Below, piece by piece: positions 50,721-50,868 of a stretch of 50,868 bases of DNA (the first letter of the stretch is position 1; each line of letters starts with the position of its first letter). The notes under the pieces are model-generated. The model saw only the letters and a program-made list of their open reading frames with translations, was not told the DNA's origin and did not search any database. The stretch covers positions 1 to 50,868 of the forward strand of contig CAMDDU010000028.1 of the NCBI GenBank assembly GCA_945892985.1, in the 5' to 3' direction. The stretch is from CAITSH01 sp945892985. Its GTDB lineage: Bacteria; Pseudomonadota; Gammaproteobacteria; Burkholderiales; SG8-39. The position numbers were made by a program, and so were the translations under genes.

Positions 50721-50868
50721 CTGGGGCAGGCTGAAGCCCTGCGAGACGGACTGAGCCTGCGTCAGGTCAGTGAACGGCTCCATATAGCCCAGAGTACGGC
50801 TTTTCGCTGGCGCCATCGTTTCCTGGCGCTGCCCCAGACCGTGCAGGCCCAGGCGCTGATCGGCATCG
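50721..50868 (+). mobile_element. IS1595-like transposase fragment (runs off the window)
   Basis: The frame from about 50721 gives QAEALRDGLSLRQVSERLHI, then AQSTAFRWRHRFLALPQ, ending near ALIGI. This is the helix-turn-helix and start of the catalytic part of IS1595-family transposases, where the next residues would be expected to be a VEADE-type motif. The N-terminal zinc-ribbon part is not found upstream in the same frame, so the 5' side is truncated or frameshifted: QDRW, a plausible preceding stretch, appears in another frame at 50713-50724. The 3' side is outside the window. Confidence 0.65.

Noticed and set aside
50599..50724. Remnant of a class 3 lipase (frame reading ISFSGNNALDDW)
   Set aside because: The resemblance is short, lacks the GxSxG motif and an upstream stop closes the frame; too weak to call.

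Overview
The window is a stretch of chromosome from a betaproteobacterium; the gene order fits the Nitrosomonadales/Rhodocyclales side of the class. The evidence is a chain of class-typical neighbourhoods: yceD-rpmF-plsX-fabH-fabD-fabG-acpP-fabF, then ygfX, rpoE-rseA-rseB-degQ-like protease, lepA-lepB-DUF4845-rnc-era-recO-pdxJ-acpS-nagZ, plus mltG-tmk-holB-pilZ-tatD, uvrC-pgsA-tRNA, rluC/rne and uvrB/aminotransferase. Species cannot be fixed from the sequence alone. No rRNA genes and no CRISPR array are visible.

Layout. Positions 1-2380 form an accessory patch: the 3' end of an AbiEii-type nucleotidyltransferase gene cut by the window edge, a RelE-like toxin/HTH antitoxin pair, two diverged direct repeats of about 150-175 bp flanking that pair and built of 10-bp-phased GATAG units, and a decayed tRNA-Asn-like sequence. 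From 2380 to 9000 come tadA, a short L,D-transpeptidase, an mtnA/aldolase-dehydrogenase pair and several small conserved genes. 9151-13634 is an envelope/replication/pilus operon. 13725-16036 holds DUF1178, tRNA-Leu, pobA, tRNA-Cys and tRNA-Gly. 16075-27744 is DNA repair, cobalt/nickel efflux and the long lepA-to-nagZ operon on the minus strand. 27810-38549 is the sigma-E envelope-stress cluster preceded by the fatty-acid synthesis cluster, all on the minus strand. 38656-46053 has maf, a tetrapyrrole-methylase-type methyltransferase, a signal-peptide peptidase, a Rieske ferredoxin, a HAD phosphatase, rluC and rne. 46105-49604 has uvrB, an aromatic/aspartate aminotransferase and tRNA-Asn. From 49605 to the end the DNA is again mobile in character: repeated TAAGTCA motifs and hairpins, a serine recombinase, and the start of an IS1595-like transposase.

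How the genes work together. The fab block makes malonyl-ACP-dependent fatty acids and, through PlsX, feeds phospholipid synthesis, with PgsA and AcpS elsewhere in the window. RpoE/RseA/RseB and the Do-type protease form an envelope-stress circuit. LepB, SppA, MltG, NagZ and the L,D-transpeptidase act on secretion and the wall. RNase E, RNase III, Era, YceD, RluC and TadA deal with RNA maturation. UvrB, UvrC, RecO and a family 5 uracil-DNA glycosylase repair DNA.

Most of the window is conserved core. The points I would look at again are the MtnA plus aldolase/dehydrogenase fusion (a possible variant of the DHAP shunt for methylthioadenosine or 5'-deoxyadenosine), the phased GATAG direct repeats with tRNA debris around the toxin-antitoxin pair and its palindromic operator, the TAAGTCA cluster between tRNA-Asn and the serine recombinase, and the structured RNase E leader. 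I did not find a multi-gene system that I can claim as clearly new.
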